From Proteobacteria bacterium ST_bin11 (GTDB lineage Bacteria; Pseudomonadota; Gammaproteobacteria; Methylococcales; Methylomonadaceae), in contig MSXO01000001.1 in NCBI GenBank assembly GCA_002083615.1, positions 1 through 24,365 on the forward strand: a DNA stretch of 24,365 nucleotides, in the 5' to 3' direction. Shown here piece after piece: positions 15,381 to 23,701 of this stretch. The notes under the pieces are model-generated. The model ran no database searches. It was not told where the DNA came from and saw nothing but the letters and a program-made list of their open reading frames with translations. Every line of letters starts with the position of its first letter. Position 1 is the first letter of the stretch. The position numbers and the translations under genes were made by a program.

Positions 15381-16076
15381 ATGAGAAAAAAAAGCGGGGA
15401 ACGTTGCCAAGCCATTCTTGACGCGGCAAAAATAATCTTTGAAAAAGTCGGTTTCGAACAGGCAACCATGGCGGAAATAGCCGCGACCGCTGGCCATTCT
15501 AAGGCCACGCTTTACAACTATTTCAGTTCAAAGGAACAGTTGTTCCTGGAGTTGGCACGCCGTTCTGCGGATCGCCACAGTGAGCAATTGTTTTCACTGC
15601 TAAGGCCGCACTCCGACCACGCTCCGCTCCTCAGTTTGCCGGGCCAAGTCGACGAGATTCTTGAGCTACTGCAACCTTCGCAAGACTTGGAGGCCACTTT
15701 GCAGCGTTTCGGTGAAGGCGTAATGAGTCATTTTCTAAATTTGAAAAGCTTGGCGGCCCGACGCATGCTGATCGCTGCAGCAGCCAATCAGCCGGACGCT
15801 GGACGCTTGTTTTTCGAAAACGGTCCGGCCAAGGGTATGCAATTTACGGCTCAATTTTTCGAACATGCGATGGATGCCGGTCAGTTGCGGCGCGTCGATC
15901 CTAAAGTGGCCGCCGCGCATTTTCGCGGTCTACTGGAATCGGAGGTCTACGAATCGGGTTTGTTCAACGCCCGCCGGGAATTGAAACCCAAAGAAGTTAA
16001 AGCGACAGTCGAACGTGCCGTCAAAGTGTTCATGAGAGCCTATGCGCCGACTGCCAGCGACTTAAATCAAGCATAG
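15381..16076 (+). CDS. TetR/AcrR family transcriptional regulator
   Basis: 231 residues from ATG 15381, preceded by GAGAGG 4 nt upstream; a TTG at 15363 is open but lacks such a site. The N-terminal TetR helix-turn-helix (about 10-56) reads CQAILDAAKIIFEKVGFEQA, then EIAATAGHSKATLYNYFSSK and EQLF. The C-terminal ligand domain (about 80-225) has the AefR-like pattern MSHFLNLKSLAARRMLIAAA. It is divergent from the RND operon and likely its local repressor. Its stop is 3 bp from that of the convergent hydrolase gene. Confidence 0.92.
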   Translation: MRKKSGERCQAILDAAKIIFEKVGFEQATMAEIAATAGHSKATLYNYFSSKEQLFLELARRSADRHSEQLFSLLRPHSDHAPLLSLPGQVDEILELLQPSQDLEATLQRFGEGVMSHFLNLKSLAARRMLIAAAANQPDAGRLFFENGPAKGMQFTAQFFEHAMDAGQLRRVDPKVAAAHFRGLLESEVYESGLFNARRELKPKEVKATVERAVKVFMRAYAPTASDLNQA

Positions 16077-16079
16077 CTA

Positions 16080-16862
16080 TTACTTGAAAACGTCACGAAA
16101 CAACTGCTGCATGGCGTCCCAGGATTGTTTATCCGCTTCGGCATCATAAGCAATAGGCAGGTTGTTGGATTTTCCTAAGCTATCGGCATTGGGATTGCTG
16201 AAACCGTGTCGCGCGCCGGGATAGTTGACGAAACGATAATCTACGCCGGCTTGGCTCATTTCTTTTTCAAAAGCCATGATGCTGTCTGCGCTGACGAATT
16301 CGTCAGCCGCGCCGTTCAACACCAATACCCTTGCTTTTACTTGCCCGGTTCTTGCCGGCGTTTGCGTTCCCAGAGTCCCATGAAAACTCACCACCGCTGC
16401 CAGATCGGTACCCAGACGCGCCATGTTTAATACCGTCGCCCCGCCAAAACAATAGCCTATCGCCGCAAGCTTGCTCTGATCGACTCGGGGTTGTTTGTTC
16501 AGAAAGGCCAACGCTGCCGTAAAGCGCAGTTGCGAAACCCCGGCCCGTTCCACCACGCTACTCATGAATGCCGATGCCTCGTTGGCATGCTCGCTGGATT
16601 TGCCGTCGCCGTACATGTCGACCGCCAGTGCGGTGTAACCCAGTTCCGCCAACATCTTTGCGCGCTGCCGGGCATAGTCGTTCAAGCCCCACCATTCGTG
16701 GACCACTAACACGCCAGGCTGCTTTTCGCCCTTGGCGTCGTCCCAAACCAGATAGCCCCTTAGCGTGGTATTCCCGGCGGTATAGCTGACAGTTTGCTCC
16801 TGCAAAGCCGCCTGTAAACCGGAACTAAACAATAGAGCCAAAAAGAATAAGCCGCGCATCAT
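16080..16862 (-). CDS. Exported dienelactone hydrolase family protein
   Basis: 260 residues. A signal peptide (1-18, MMRGLFFLALLFSSGLQA) precedes an alpha/beta hydrolase domain of the DLH family. The nucleophile motif GYCFGG holds Cys138, Asp187 is in NGAADEF, and His219 is in GARHGFSNP, so the Cys-Asp-His triad is complete. VLVVHEWWGLNDYARQRAKM is a family signature with the Glu that orients the Cys. A good GGGAGG ribosome site lies 5 nt before the first of two tandem ATGs. No chlorocatechol or aromatic-pathway gene is nearby, so the substrate is unknown; periplasmic esterase activity is inference. Confidence 0.9.
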   Translation of the reverse strand: MMRGLFFLALLFSSGLQAALQEQTVSYTAGNTTLRGYLVWDDAKGEKQPGVLVVHEWWGLNDYARQRAKMLAELGYTALAVDMYGDGKSSEHANEASAFMSSVVERAGVSQLRFTAALAFLNKQPRVDQSKLAAIGYCFGGATVLNMARLGTDLAAVVSFHGTLGTQTPARTGQVKARVLVLNGAADEFVSADSIMAFEKEMSQAGVDYRFVNYPGARHGFSNPNADSLGKSNNLPIAYDAEADKQSWDAMQQLFRDVFK

Positions 16863-16883
16863 GAAGACCTCCCGTGCAAAAAT

Positions 16884-16900
16884 GATGTTACGGTTACATC
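16884..16900. promoter_or_regulatory. 17-bp near-perfect palindrome upstream of the hydrolase gene
   Basis: GATGTTAC-G-GTTACATC: 7 of 8 positions pair across a single central base. It lies 21 bp before the hydrolase start codon, in the region divergent from the MFS gene. It has the shape of an operator for a dimeric repressor, which is not identified. Confidence 0.4.
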
Positions 16901-16936
16901 GCTAACGGATATTGTCAATCTCTGCGGCCTCTGCCA

Positions 16937-16970
16937 CGATAAAAATTCGCCGGAGCGGCGGGATTTATCG
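16937..16970. promoter_or_regulatory. Interrupted dyad / hairpin in the MFS gene leader
   Basis: CGATAAA (16937-16943) pairs with TTTATCG (16964-16970), and inside it CGCCG-gag-CGGCG forms a 5-bp stem. The two parts are separated by a 4 by 3 internal loop. It ends 45 bp before the MFS start codon. It could be an operator, an RNA hairpin in the 5' leader or a stray terminator; there is no T-run directly after it on the plus strand. Confidence 0.35.
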
Positions 16971-17015
16971 CAAACTAGCCCCTGCATTACCTCCCCAATT
17001 GGTAGAAGAGACTTT

Positions 17016-18215
17016 ATGACACGCTCCGGCGCAAAACCCGTCTGGCGCCAAATCCCCAAAAGTGTTTGGGCGTTGGGCTTTGTAAGTATGTTGATGGATA
17101 TTTCCTCCGAAATGATCCACAGCCTGCTGCCGATATTTATGCTTACCACCTTACATGCCAGCAGTTTGAGTATCGGCTTAATCGAAGGCTTAGCGGAAGC
17201 GACAGCGCTAATCGTAAAAGTTTTTTCAGGTGTACTAAGCGATTACCTAGGCAAGCGCAAAAGTTTGGCTTTGCTAGGCTATAGCCTGGGCGCGTTGACC
17301 AAGCCCTTGTTTGCCATGGCCGGTAGCAGCGGTATGGTATTGACCGCGCGTTTGCTGGACCGGGTCGGCAAGGGCATACGCGGTGCACCGCGCGACGCGC
17401 TGGTAGCCGACATCACGCCAGCGGAAATTCGTGGAGCGGCCTTTGGACTACGGCAATCGTTGGACACAGTAGGGTCATTCCTCGGACCATTGCTGGCGGT
17501 AGTGCTCATGCTACTCTGGGCTAATGATTTTCGGGCGGTATTTTGGGTGGCGGTTATTCCCGGTATGTTGTCGGTGATGATGTTGCTGTTTGGTGTGCAA
17601 GAACCCAAGCATTTGCGACGGGCGCAGCACGGCAATCCAATCAAGCGCGCCAATCTGCAACGCTTGCATGCTGATTATTGGCGAGTAGTGACTATCGGCG
17701 CGGTGTTCACGTTGGCACGTTTCAGCGAGGCATTTTTGGTGCTGCGCGCCCAACAAAGCAGTATTCCGATTGCGCTGTTACCCTTGGCGATGGTAGCAAT
17801 GAACATTGTGTATTCGGCCACGGCTTACCCGTTCGGCCGGCTGTCCGACAGCGTATCGCACCGCAAATTATTGGGCTGGGGCCTGCTGGTGCTGATTGCC
17901 GCAGACTTAGTGCTGGCCAGCTGTGCCGATTGGCGAGTCGTATTGGCGGGGGTGGGGCTGTGGGGGATACACATGGGTATGACCCAAGGCTTACTGGCAA
18001 AAATGGTGGCCGACACTTCGCCGGCAGACCTGAGGGGCACCGCTTACGGCTTTTTCAACCTGGTGAGCGGTATCGCCATGCTGTTTGCGAGCGTTTTAGC
18101 GGGTTTGCTCTGGGATAGCTATGGTGCCGAGTTTACCTTTTATGCCGGTGCCGGGTTTTGTTTGCTGGCGCTGTGCATTCTCATCGTTCGCCGCAGCGGC
18201 GAAACTGCTCATTGA
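17016..18215 (+). CDS. MFS transporter
   Basis: 399 residues with about 12 membrane segments in the 6+6 arrangement. MFS motif A appears after TM2 (SGVLSDYLGKRKSLALLGYS) and a related loop in the second half (FGRLSDSVSHRKLLGWGLLV). TM4 region: LLDRVGKGIRGAPRDALVAD, which I associate with a clade of uncharacterised MFS proteins; GTAYGFFNLVSGIAML is in TM11. The start has an AGAAGAG ribosome site. It is divergent from the hydrolase gene and 36 bp before the diguanylate cyclase gene. The substrate is unknown. Confidence 0.9.
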   Translation: MTRSGAKPVWRQIPKSVWALGFVSMLMDISSEMIHSLLPIFMLTTLHASSLSIGLIEGLAEATALIVKVFSGVLSDYLGKRKSLALLGYSLGALTKPLFAMAGSSGMVLTARLLDRVGKGIRGAPRDALVADITPAEIRGAAFGLRQSLDTVGSFLGPLLAVVLMLLWANDFRAVFWVAVIPGMLSVMMLLFGVQEPKHLRRAQHGNPIKRANLQRLHADYWRVVTIGAVFTLARFSEAFLVLRAQQSSIPIALLPLAMVAMNIVYSATAYPFGRLSDSVSHRKLLGWGLLVLIAADLVLASCADWRVVLAGVGLWGIHMGMTQGLLAKMVADTSPADLRGTAYGFFNLVSGIAMLFASVLAGLLWDSYGAEFTFYAGAGFCLLALCILIVRRSGETAH

Positions 18216-18251
18216 TGTGCGCGGAAAAAAAGGAAAAATTCCCGAAAAATT

Positions 18252-20579
18252 TTGAAACTGGCTTACAAAGAGGTAATCTTTAACGTACAAGAAATCTCGC
18301 AGGTGGCCGAGCTTTTTAGCCGCATAACTACGCCTAGTTTGAATCACATCCTTGTCAGCCGTTTACAGCATATAAACCACTACCAGCTTTGGCTGATCTC
18401 GGTGTTTCTGTCCACGTTACTCACCGAATCCATCGTCGCACTCATGGATTTGCTGTTGAACGGCAAAATCAGCTCCGACTACCTGTTAACCGGCTTGGTT
18501 GCTTCGCTGATTGTGGCCTCGTTGATCTGCGCCATGATTATTCTGTTTTTGGATCAACTGGCCGGCCTGAAGCAGGATAACGTCCAGTTAAGCAACATTG
18601 TCACTAAGTTGCCCATTCCCTTGGCGGTATTCGACGAAGAGCGCAAGCTGCAAATGCTCAATCCGGAGTTTACCAAGGTGTTCGGTTACGAAAGCAGGGA
18701 TATCCCCAACCTATACGAGTGGGATCTGCAAGCCTTCCCAGAATCAGCTTACCGCGAAACGATTAGCGCGGAATGGCAAAAACGTTTGGAAAATACTGGT
18801 CTTGACCATCAGCCCTTAGAATTAAAAATCCGTTGCAAAAGCGGACGGTTTAAACACGTCATGGCCACTGCTACGCAAATAGGCCGGGCCGATAGCCAGA
18901 TGCAACTCGTTTTGCTCTACGATATCTCCAAACGCATTGAAGCGATGAACGCGCTTGCCGATTCGCGCAGCCTGCTGCAATCGGTGATCGAAACCATGCC
19001 CATGCGGGTGTTTTGGAAAGACCGCCAATCCCGCTATCTCGGTTGCAATTCACAATTTGCTCGGGATGCCGGTTTCACGGGAGCCGAAGACATTCTTGGT
19101 AAAGTCGATCAGCAACTATGCTGGCATAATGAGGCTGAGAGCTACCGCGCAGACGACAATCTGGTAATGCAATCCAATTCGCCCAAATTAGCGTACGAAG
19201 AACCGCAAACCACGCCGGATGGTCGCGAGATTTTGCTTAGAACCTCAAAGGCGCCGCTGCGTAACAGTCTTGGCGAAACTGTCGGCGTACTGGGCGTGTA
19301 CGACGACATCACCGACCTAAAGAAGATCGAAAATGAGTTGTGGCTCACCAAAACCATGGTCGACAAAAGTAAAACCGCTTTCTTCTGCCTGGATTCCAGA
19401 GGGCTGGTGACTTACGTCAACGATTATGCCTGTCAGACCTTAGGTTATTCGCGGGACGAATTGGTGGGTATGCATCCCTGCGAATTCGATCCTGACTTAA
19501 AGCCTAGCGCCTGGTCGGGCATATGGGAGCGTTTGCGAGATCGGGAAATCGTCAGCCACGAAACTCGGCACCGGCGGAAAGATGGGACGATTTTTCCGGT
19601 GGATATTACCTGTCACTACATCGCTCACAATGGCTTGGAGCTGAGTTTTACCTTTGCGCAAAACATTAGTGAGCGCAAACGTCTGGAAACCGAATTCCGT
19701 ATTGCCGCGACCGCTTTCGAATCGCAGGAAGGCATGATGATCACCAATGCCGATGGCGTGATTTTAAAAGTGAATAAATCCTTCACCGATATTACCGGTT
19801 ACTCCAGCGAGGACGCCATCGGCCAGAAAATGAGTATGCTTAATTCCGGCATTCACGATGCGCTGTTTTTTACGGAGATGTGGACAGCCATCGAGAGTCA
19901 GGGAGTTTGGCAAGGGGAAATTTGGAATCGCCGTAAGAACGGCAATATATTTCCAGAATGGCTAACCATCAGCGCCGTGAAAGGCGCGGACTATAAAGTT
20001 AGCCATTACGTGGCGACGATGATGGACATCACGGCGCGTAAAGCAATAGAGCAACACATTCATCATTTGGCTCATTATGACGCCTTGACCGATCTGCCCA
20101 ATCGCACATTGTTGATTGATCGCCTGCATCAGGCTATTGCCAAAGCCAGACGCGAACAAAGCGTGCTGGCTTTGCTTTATCTGGACCTGGATAAATTCAA
20201 ACCCGTCAATGACAGTTTCGGTCATGATGTCGGCGATTTGTTATTGAAGGAAGTTGCGAATCGGCTGGAGGCCTGCGTGCGGCGCGAAACCGATACCGTA
20301 TCGCGCTTAGGCGGCGACGAGTTTGTGATTTTGCTCGGTCAATTGGACCGGCAATCAGCGGCGGGTTTGGTGGCGGAAAACATTTTGACCAGTCTGAATC
20401 AGCCGTTTGTCGTGCAACAACACTTATTGGACATCTCTTCCAGCGTGGGTATTGCCATCTATCCCAAGGATGGCATGGAGGCGAATATCCTGATGAAAAA
20501 CGCCGACAATGCCATGTACCGAGCTAAATGCGCCGGTCGCGGTTGCTACCGTTTTTTTAGTTCAGAAGCCGACGGTTAA
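18252..20579 (+). CDS. Membrane-bound diguanylate cyclase with four PAS-like domains
   Basis: 775 residues. Two membrane helices (about 45-67 and 77-101) are followed by PAS-like segments at about 114-230, 240-360, 365-478 and 485-600, each ending near the usual D-I-T/S motif (YDISKRIEA, YDDITDLKKI, NISERKRLE, MDITARKAI). The GGDEF domain (about 603-770) begins HYDALTDLPNRTLLIDRLHQ, with active-site GGDEF at 687-691 intact. An RxxD inhibitory site (RETD, 678-681) lies five residues before it. It should make c-di-GMP from 2 GTP with product feedback. No EAL domain. The start is uncertain: the longest frame opens with TTG and a distant AAGGA; no ATG precedes the first membrane helix. It may be co-transcribed with the MFS gene. 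Confidence 0.92.
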   Translation: MKLAYKEVIFNVQEISQVAELFSRITTPSLNHILVSRLQHINHYQLWLISVFLSTLLTESIVALMDLLLNGKISSDYLLTGLVASLIVASLICAMIILFLDQLAGLKQDNVQLSNIVTKLPIPLAVFDEERKLQMLNPEFTKVFGYESRDIPNLYEWDLQAFPESAYRETISAEWQKRLENTGLDHQPLELKIRCKSGRFKHVMATATQIGRADSQMQLVLLYDISKRIEAMNALADSRSLLQSVIETMPMRVFWKDRQSRYLGCNSQFARDAGFTGAEDILGKVDQQLCWHNEAESYRADDNLVMQSNSPKLAYEEPQTTPDGREILLRTSKAPLRNSLGETVGVLGVYDDITDLKKIENELWLTKTMVDKSKTAFFCLDSRGLVTYVNDYACQTLGYSRDELVGMHPCEFDPDLKPSAWSGIWERLRDREIVSHETRHRRKDGTIFPVDITCHYIAHNGLELSFTFAQNISERKRLETEFRIAATAFESQEGMMITNADGVILKVNKSFTDITGYSSEDAIGQKMSMLNSGIHDALFFTEMWTAIESQGVWQGEIWNRRKNGNIFPEWLTISAVKGADYKVSHYVATMMDITARKAIEQHIHHLAHYDALTDLPNRTLLIDRLHQAIAKARREQSVLALLYLDLDKFKPVNDSFGHDVGDLLLKEVANRLEACVRRETDTVSRLGGDEFVILLGQLDRQSAAGLVAENILTSLNQPFVVQQHLLDISSSVGIAIYPKDGMEANILMKNADNAMYRAKCAGRGCYRFFSSEADG

Positions 20580-21514
20580 TTGCCGATTATCGGCGTGGGC
20601 CCAGACAGCCAAAGGCCGAGTCGAGGCTCCACGGCCAGTCCCGTCGCGTCGGCGAATTGAAACGGTACGGAAATCAGTTCCATACCCCGATTAATCTGCA
20701 CCGCAAAATGCAAATGAGGCCCGGTGGTCAATCCGGTATTACCGGAATAGCCAATTAACTGTCCTGTTGCGACCTGCATTCCCGAATTGACCTGAGATTT
20801 TTCCAGAGCCAAGTGTGCATAAACAGCCATGGAACCGTCCTCATGCAAGATCCTGATGCTGTTAGCCTTGCTGGCGTATGCTTGGCTGGTGCCATTGCCT
20901 GTGTAATCGTTTTCCACTTCCAGCACGATACCGCCGCGAGCCGCATAAATCGGTGTACCCACAGGCATCATGATGTCTACCGCATAACGATTTTGTTGAT
21001 CGTTATGGCTGTAGGGGCCATTGAAAGCTTGGGTAATTTGAAACTGTGCGCCGACCGGCAAAGGTGGTTTATAAAGCGTCCGACTCACATAGCCGGGTAA
21101 GGGGCGCCCGATCACATAGCTGTATTGCAGATTGACGCTATAAGACCCGGCTCGTTCGTTGGGTATGAGCGAAAACAAGTTGCCGGATTGCCCCGATTCT
21201 AAGATAAAGCGGCGCGGTAAATCTGGATCAGCACTGACATTTTCCCGCTCGCGCCAATCGACGGCCAGTTCGATAGGCCCCGGATAAGCGTTTAGCGCAA
21301 AAAAACTAGGTTGCAAAGCATCGGCGGTTTTTTCCAGCCAAACGCGTTTTGGTCCGGCGGCTTTTAATTGCCGGACTTCTACCGGCCGATTAGTCGCCGG
21401 GGGCTGATCGGTAAAATACCAGTTACCTTCGGCATCCTGATATTTATAGAGCTTTTTCGCTACGCCGGTACTGCAGACTAGTAATAGCGAAATCGCTAAA
21501 AATCGGCGGAACAA
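20576..21514 (-). CDS. M23 family metallopeptidase with N-terminal DUF4124-like segment
   Basis: 312 residues. The signal peptide is MFRRFLAISLLLVCSTGVA (1-19). Residues 20-45, KLYKYQDAEGNWYFTDQPP, are a DUF4124-type motif. The C-terminal domain (about 165-290) is M23/LytM: YAVDIMMPVGTPIYAARGGI, the YAHL motif, VATGQLIGYSGNTGLTTGPH and the zinc motif HLHF. The usual first zinc motif HxxxD is not seen in that spacing: Arg-Tyr-Ala-Val-Asp occupies it, and the nearest His (in YSHND) lies 9 residues before the Asp. A murein endopeptidase role in the periplasm is likely if the enzyme is active. It lies 14 bp after the BamE-like gene, and its stop overlaps the convergent cyclase gene stop within TTAA. 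Confidence 0.88.
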   Translation of the reverse strand: MFRRFLAISLLLVCSTGVAKKLYKYQDAEGNWYFTDQPPATNRPVEVRQLKAAGPKRVWLEKTADALQPSFFALNAYPGPIELAVDWRERENVSADPDLPRRFILESGQSGNLFSLIPNERAGSYSVNLQYSYVIGRPLPGYVSRTLYKPPLPVGAQFQITQAFNGPYSHNDQQNRYAVDIMMPVGTPIYAARGGIVLEVENDYTGNGTSQAYASKANSIRILHEDGSMAVYAHLALEKSQVNSGMQVATGQLIGYSGNTGLTTGPHLHFAVQINRGMELISVPFQFADATGLAVEPRLGLWLSGPTPIIGN

Positions 21515-21528
21515 GCTCAGTCACCGAA

Positions 21529-21873
21529 TTATTTACGGGTGGAGCTAAAGGTGTAGGAGCGCACCACGCCTTGCGCATCGAAGCGAACCAGCAAGTCCTG
21601 AGAATCGTTACCCCCGAACAACGCATATTTGTAGATACCGTAGGTCCAGGTAGGCTTACCATCTTCCATGCCAGTACGCCAAGGGGTGCCAAACATTTCG
21701 GTGATATCTTGCTTGCGGGTTTGACCCACTTTGATTTCCGGTACTCTCACCGGCGAAAACTCTTGACCGACGGTAAAGCAACCGGCCAATTGCGTCGTTG
21801 CAAGGCTGGCGACCAAGACTAGTGAACTTAAGCTAATGGCGCGTGGTCCGCCTTTTGCAAGAAAATTTGTCAT
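21529..21873 (-). CDS. BamE/SmpA-like outer-membrane lipoprotein
   Basis: 114 residues. The lipoprotein signal has a lipobox LAGC (Cys32), followed by a short SmpA/OmlA-like domain: VPEIKVGQTRKQDITEMFGT, then WRTGMEDGKPTWTYGIYKYA and LVRFDAQGVVRSYTFSST. This is the pattern of BamE-fold proteins (VxxGxTxxDVxxxLGxP, then W.Y). It need not be BamE itself. Ribosome site AGGGA 7 nt before the ATG. It forms a pair with the M23 peptidase gene and is divergent from selO. Confidence 0.82.
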   Translation of the reverse strand: MTNFLAKGGPRAISLSSLVLVASLATTQLAGCFTVGQEFSPVRVPEIKVGQTRKQDITEMFGTPWRTGMEDGKPTWTYGIYKYALFGGNDSQDLLVRFDAQGVVRSYTFSSTRK

Positions 21874-21983
21874 TTGTGTTCCCTAATTGAAAAGTTAATT
21901 GATATAAAGTCGCTGATATTGGCTTATCTTAGCCGGTTGCAGCTGCGATTCGAAAATTTTTTAGCCACCGATAAGATGTCATC

Positions 21984-23588
21984 ATGTCTACCGAAAACGA
22001 CAATTCAAGCCTCGATAATCTCAACTTCGACAATCGTTTTATTCGCGAGTTGCCTGGCGATGCCGAACTGGACAATTTTCGGCGCCAGGTTTACTCAGCT
22101 TGCTATTCCAGGGTTAATCCGACACCGGCGCAACAGCCCCGTTTGGTTGCTTATGCCAAAGAAGTTGCTGAGGATTTGGGATTATCGGCTGAGACTTGTG
22201 AATCGGAGGATTTTTGCCAAGTCTTTACCGGTAGCCGATTGGCCAAAGGCATGGAGCCTTACGCGCTCTGTTATGGCGGCCATCAATTTGGCCACTGGGC
22301 CGGTCAGCTCGGCGATGGCCGCGCCATCAATTTGGGCGAAGTGGTTAGTCAGCGCAACCAGCGCTATACCTTACAACTAAAAGGTGCGGGTGTAACGCCG
22401 TATTCGCGGAGTGCCGACGGCTTGGCAGTGTTGCGTTCGTCGATACGTGAATTTTTGTGCAGCGAAGCAATGCACCATCTTGGCGTACCAACCACCCGCG
22501 CGTTAAGCGTCAGCCTGACCGGTAAGCAAGTCGTGCGCGACATGTTTTACGACGGCAATCCGCAAATGGAAGCTGGCGCAGTGGTGTGCAGGGTCGCGCA
22601 GTCGTTTACCCGCTTTGGTAGTTTTCAGATATTCACTGCGCGCGATGACTTGGACTCTCTGAAACAATTGGTGGATTACACCATCCGCACCGATTTTCCG
22701 GAACTGGGCGAGCCATCGATTCCTGTCTATCTGGATTGGTTTAAAGAGGTGTGCCGCAAAACTGCCGAGATGGTCGTGCATTGGCAACGCGTGGGCTTTG
22801 TGCACGGAGTGATGAACACTGACAATATGTCGATACTGGGTTTAACGATCGATTACGGCCCCTATGGGTGGTTGGAAAACTACGATCCGGACTGGACGCC
22901 CAATACCACTGATGCCCAGGGTCGCCGCTACCGTTTTGGTAATCAGCCAAAAATTGCCTATTGGAATTTGGTCCAACTCGCTAATGCCTTGTACCCTTTG
23001 ATTATGCGCGCTGAAAGTTTGCAGCAAGCGTTGTTGGCCTACACCGAAACCTTCGACGCCGGCTGGCAGGCGATGATGGCAGCCAAGTTGGGTTTAGCTG
23101 CCTTCGAGCCAAGCGAAGACGATGCCTTGGTTAACGAATTAACGCAATTAATGCAAGCCTGCGAGACCGATATGACTTTGTTTTATCGGCAACTGGCAGA
23201 CATAGAGGTCAGTGCAGCAACTAATTCGCCAGCGGATTTTTTAGCCATGTTGCAGCGAACCAGCTACGAGCCATTGAGCGACGAAAACCGGGAGCGAGCC
23301 ATGCGCTGGTTTGCAATGTATTGTGTGCGCAGCCAGCGAAACGCTAGGTCGCCACTGGAACGCAGCACAGCGATGAGCGCGGTGAATCCGAAGTATGTGT
23401 TGCGTAATTATCTGGCCCAGTTGGCAATCGACCAGGCCGAACAAGGTGACTTTGGCTTAGTTCGGGAGTTACTCGACGTGCTGCGCCAGCCTTACGCCGA
23501 AAAAGCGGATAAACATAGTTTTGCTGCTAAACGGCCCGATTGGGCGAAGCAACGTGCCGGCTGTTCCATGCTGTCTTGTAGCTCTTAA
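21984..23588 (+). CDS. selO: Protein adenylyltransferase SelO (YdiU family), Cys form
   Basis: 534 residues. A pseudokinase-fold enzyme that transfers AMP to Ser/Thr/Tyr of proteins in oxidative stress in characterised members. Signatures: LCYGGHQFGHWAGQLGDGRA, LQLKGAGVTPYSRSADGLAV, LRSSIREFLCSEAMHHLGVP, and the catalytic region HGVMNTDN (274-281) with TIDYGPYGWLE. The C-terminus ends GCSMLSCSS: the third-last residue, which is selenocysteine in vertebrate SelO, is Cys encoded by TGT. The usual bacterial length is somewhat under 500 to about 530, so this copy is full length. Confidence 0.95.
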   Translation: MSTENDNSSLDNLNFDNRFIRELPGDAELDNFRRQVYSACYSRVNPTPAQQPRLVAYAKEVAEDLGLSAETCESEDFCQVFTGSRLAKGMEPYALCYGGHQFGHWAGQLGDGRAINLGEVVSQRNQRYTLQLKGAGVTPYSRSADGLAVLRSSIREFLCSEAMHHLGVPTTRALSVSLTGKQVVRDMFYDGNPQMEAGAVVCRVAQSFTRFGSFQIFTARDDLDSLKQLVDYTIRTDFPELGEPSIPVYLDWFKEVCRKTAEMVVHWQRVGFVHGVMNTDNMSILGLTIDYGPYGWLENYDPDWTPNTTDAQGRRYRFGNQPKIAYWNLVQLANALYPLIMRAESLQQALLAYTETFDAGWQAMMAAKLGLAAFEPSEDDALVNELTQLMQACETDMTLFYRQLADIEVSAATNSPADFLAMLQRTSYEPLSDENRERAMRWFAMYCVRSQRNARSPLERSTAMSAVNPKYVLRNYLAQLAIDQAEQGDFGLVRELLDVLRQPYAEKADKHSFAAKRPDWAKQRAGCSMLSCSS

Positions 23589-23701
23589 AGGCTACTATAA
23601 GCAAATTTTCAACGAATGGCACTATGTCAACTCATTGAAACTAGCTTATTATTCGGGTACTAAATCTAGTTAATTGTTTGGAATAATCTCCGGAGCAGAG
23701 C

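Noticed and set aside
23635..23663. Promoter TTGAAA - TACTAA before the adhesin
   Set aside because: The -35 is fair and spacing is 17 bp, but the -10 matches consensus in only about half the positions.
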